Source: JBKHDT01 sp049974825 (GTDB lineage: Bacteria > Pseudomonadota > Gammaproteobacteria > Halothiobacillales > Halothiobacillaceae). From it: DNA of 7,463 nt. The position numbers and the translations under genes were made by a program. The DNA lies in NCBI GenBank assembly GCA_049974825.1, contig JBNGDJ010000112.1, positions 1-7,463 on the forward strand, read 5' to 3'. Under the pieces are notes generated by a model, which was given only the letters and a program-made list of their open reading frames with translations, was not told the DNA's origin and made no database searches. Positions 5,826 through 7,463 of this stretch are shown piece after piece (positions within the stretch are counted from its first letter, which is position 1; every line of letters begins with the position of its first letter).

Positions 5826-7196
5826 TCAGATCCGGCCGGCCGCCTCGGCCGCGTTGCCGACGTAGTCCGCCGGCGTCATGGCAAGCAGCCGATCCCGGTC
5901 CGCGTCCGGGATATCCAGCGACTCGATGAAGGCCCGCATCCGCGCAGCGTCGACCCGCTGGCCGCGGGTCAGCTCCTTGAGCTTTTCGTAGGGCTTCTCG
6001 ATGCCGTGTCGACGCATGACTGTTTGCACTGCCTCGCCCAGAACCTCCCAGTTGGCATCCAGTTCGGCGCGCAGGCTGGTCTCGTTGACCTCCAGCTTGT
6101 TCAGGCCCTTGAGCAGGGACTGGTAGGCGACCAGGGAATGGGCCATGCCGACCCCCAGGGTGCGCAGCACGGTCGAGTCGGTCAGGTCCCGCTGCCAGCG
6201 GCTGATCGGCAGCTTCCGGCTCAGATGATCCATCAGGGCGTTGGCGATGCCCAGATTGCCCTCGGCGTTCTCGAAATCAATGGGGTTGACCTTGTGCGGC
6301 ATGGTGGATGAACCCACCTCGCCGGCCACCACCTTCTGCTTGAAGTGCCCCAGCGCGATGTAGCCCCAGACATCCCGCGCCAGGTCGATCAGGATGGTGT
6401 TCAGCCGCGCCAGCGCGTCGAAAAGCTCGGCGACATAGTCGTGCGGCTCGATCTGGATGGTGTAGGGGTTCGGCGTCAGGCCGAGTGTCCGGATGAACTC
6501 GGCCGAGAAGTCCGGCCAGTCGATCTCGGGGTAGGCGGCCAGGTGCGCGTTGTAGTTGCCCACGGCGCCGTTGATCTTGCCCAGGATTTCCACGGCGTCC
6601 ACCTGCGCGCGCTGGCGTTCGATGCGCGCCACCACGTTGGCCAGCTCCTTGCCCATGGTGGTCGGGGAGGCCGGCTGGCCGTGAGTGCGCGAGAGCATGG
6701 GCACGCCTGCCAGCGCGTGGGCCATGGTGCGAAGCCGGTCGATCACCTCGTCGATCACCGGCATCAGGGCTGCCCGGCCGGCCTGAAGCATCAGCCCGTA
6801 GGACAGGTTGTTGATGTCTTCCGATGTGCAGGCAAAGTGGAAGAACTCCGCGATTTTGGCCAGCTCGGGGTGGTCGGCCACCGCTTCCTTGATAAAGTAC
6901 TCCACGGCCTTGACGTCGTGGTTGGTACTGCGCTCGATCTGCTTGACCCGTTCGGCGTCCTGTACGGAGAAGTCCCGGGCGATTGCTTGCAGGCGGGCAT
7001 CCGCCTCATCCGAGAGCGGGGGCACTTCGGGTACCTGGGGGTGCGCTGCCAGTGCCCGAAGCCATTCGACTTCTACCCGCACGCGGTGGGCGATCAGCCC
7101 GTATTCGCTGAACAGGTCGCGCAGCACCGCGCACTTGTCGGCATAGCGTCCGTCGACGGGGCTGATGGCAGTGAGGGCAGTCAGGGTATTGGCCAT
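5826..7196 (-). CDS. purB: Adenylosuccinate lyase
   Basis: The enzyme catalyses two steps of purine synthesis: SAICAR to AICAR plus fumarate, and adenylosuccinate to AMP plus fumarate. It is a cytosolic homotetramer. From the ATG at 7196 the protein is 456 aa, the same length as E. coli PurB, and matches it along its whole course. Matching segments include ISPVDGRYADK (11-21), RSTNHDVKAVEYF (89-101), ACTSEDINNLS (122-132), RTHGQPASP (170-178), ILGKINGAVGNYNAH (204-218), the superfamily signature GSSTMPHKVNP (295-305), and KPYEKLKELTRG (401-412). H172 and S296 correspond to the catalytic His171 and Ser295 of E. coli by a one-residue offset. The frame is open to 7367, but that extension lacks homology and reads through spacer. 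The ribosome binding site is weak (GAG 5 nt before the ATG). The HDOD gene follows after 15 nt. No PurR-like operator was identified. Confidence 0.97.
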   Translation of the reverse strand: MANTLTALTAISPVDGRYADKCAVLRDLFSEYGLIAHRVRVEVEWLRALAAHPQVPEVPPLSDEADARLQAIARDFSVQDAERVKQIERSTNHDVKAVEYFIKEAVADHPELAKIAEFFHFACTSEDINNLSYGLMLQAGRAALMPVIDEVIDRLRTMAHALAGVPMLSRTHGQPASPTTMGKELANVVARIERQRAQVDAVEILGKINGAVGNYNAHLAAYPEIDWPDFSAEFIRTLGLTPNPYTIQIEPHDYVAELFDALARLNTILIDLARDVWGYIALGHFKQKVVAGEVGSSTMPHKVNPIDFENAEGNLGIANALMDHLSRKLPISRWQRDLTDSTVLRTLGVGMAHSLVAYQSLLKGLNKLEVNETSLRAELDANWEVLGEAVQTVMRRHGIEKPYEKLKELTRGQRVDAARMRAFIESLDIPDADRDRLLAMTPADYVGNAAEAAGRI

Positions 7197-7357
7197 GGTG
7201 TCTCGGTCAGGGTTGCTTGATGAAATGGGAAAGGGTCGCGGCTCCTGCGTCGGATGCAGGGAGCCTGCGGTCGGTCCTTGTTCTGTCGGTTCGTGGCCAG
7301 ACGGCTGTCGAAAGCGCAATCCGTGCCCTTGATAGCCCATCGGCCCAAGGGTGCGTA

Positions 7358-7366
7358 AGTTTAGCA
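7358..7366 (-). promoter_or_regulatory. Candidate extended -10 promoter for purB
   Basis: The minus strand reads TGCTAAACT, an extended -10 form (TGn followed by a hexamer matching TATAAT at four of six positions). There is no convincing -35 box at normal spacing. If real, transcription would start near 7351, giving a purB leader of about 155 nt. In 7197-7357 I see no clear attenuator, riboswitch or small ORF with a good start. Confidence 0.25.
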
Positions 7367-7383
7367 CTCAGGCAATGGCCGCA

Positions 7384-7463
7384 CGCGTTCACGCCCGACG
7401 CGCGCTGCGCAATTCAATGGCTTGCGCCATTGTGCGGCAGGACATCCATGCCCTGCACGGGAA
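7384..7463 (+). repeat. Interspersed palindromic repeat, copy C, running to the window edge
   Basis: This copy lies upstream of purB. CGCGTTCA followed directly by CGCCCG (7384-7397) matches the flank of copy A, and 7408-7435 is the identical 28-nt core. Its first hairpin is AATGGC-TTGC-GCCATT (7416-7431). Its second is GCAGGACAT (7437-7445) with ATGCCCTGC (7448-7456), a 9-bp stem with one mismatch and a 2-nt loop. GTGC (7432-7435) and GCAC (7455-7458) extend this stem imperfectly. The order of parts equals copy B on the opposite strand. The right boundary is not seen. Confidence 0.7.

Noticed and set aside
5010..7220. Long plus-strand frames antisense to the HDOD gene and purB (5010-6311 and 6345-7220)
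   Set aside because: Both are GC-driven shadows. The purB frame is unambiguous, and these translations show no family features.
7197..7367. N-terminal extension of PurB to an ATG at 7367
   Set aside because: The E. coli-type N-terminus and 456-aa length are reached from 7196. The upstream 57 codons have no similarity to PurB.
7361..7369. TTAGCACTC, identical to one arm of the CIRCE operator bound by HrcA
   Set aside because: The second arm GAGTGCTAA should follow after 9 nt, but the sequence there is CCGCACGCG. A single half-site upstream of purB is most simply chance.
149..7463. Possible CRISPR-like repeat because of the identical 28-nt sequence with a hairpin
   Set aside because: The copies are kilobases apart, in both orientations and diverged, with no regular spacers and no cas genes. 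An interspersed repeat fits far better.

Overview
The window is a GC-rich stretch of bacterial chromosome. It most likely comes from a gammaproteobacterium, perhaps near the Xanthomonadales/Chromatiales: PurB is the 456-residue E. coli type, and a PIMT-family gene lies directly upstream of a TolC-family gene, as I recall for that part of the tree. The organism cannot be named from sequence alone.

Layout from left to right. The minus-strand 5' end of a gene (1-30) starts with a good ribosome binding site and the residues MPRNHHDSGY, which resemble the beginning of Rpn-family recombination-promoting nuclease/putative transposase proteins. It is followed by 311 nt without a gene (31-341), packed with inverted repeats. 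Next are tolC (342-1769, minus), a 252-nt structured spacer, and a divergent PIMT-family methyltransferase (2022-2684, minus). A two-domain PPK2 polyphosphate:AMP phosphotransferase (2794-4287, plus) diverges from the methyltransferase. A 100-N assembly gap (4317-4416) interrupts the 3' end of an HDOD-domain gene (4417-5810, minus). That gene follows purB (5826-7196, minus) by 15 nt, probably in one operon. The window ends in a 267-nt purB upstream region.

The main non-coding signal is a family of short mosaic palindromic repeats in all three larger intergenic spaces: 149-241, 1861-1944 and 7384-7463. The outer copies share an identical 28-nt core. The middle copy is inverted and more diverged. 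The family resembles REP/BIME-type elements in size, placement and hairpin content, but I do not recognise it as a named family.

Functionally the genes are ordinary: purine synthesis and AMP supply (PurB), polyphosphate-linked nucleotide phosphorylation (PPK2), outer-membrane efflux or secretion (TolC), and an HDOD regulator-like protein. PurB makes AMP and the PPK2 enzyme is predicted to phosphorylate AMP, a metabolic link only; the genes are convergent, not co-transcribed. I found no CRISPR array, tRNA, rRNA or convincing new defence system. The items most worth a second look are the repeat family, the truncated Rpn-like gene beside the hairpin cluster, and the atypical PIMT-family protein.
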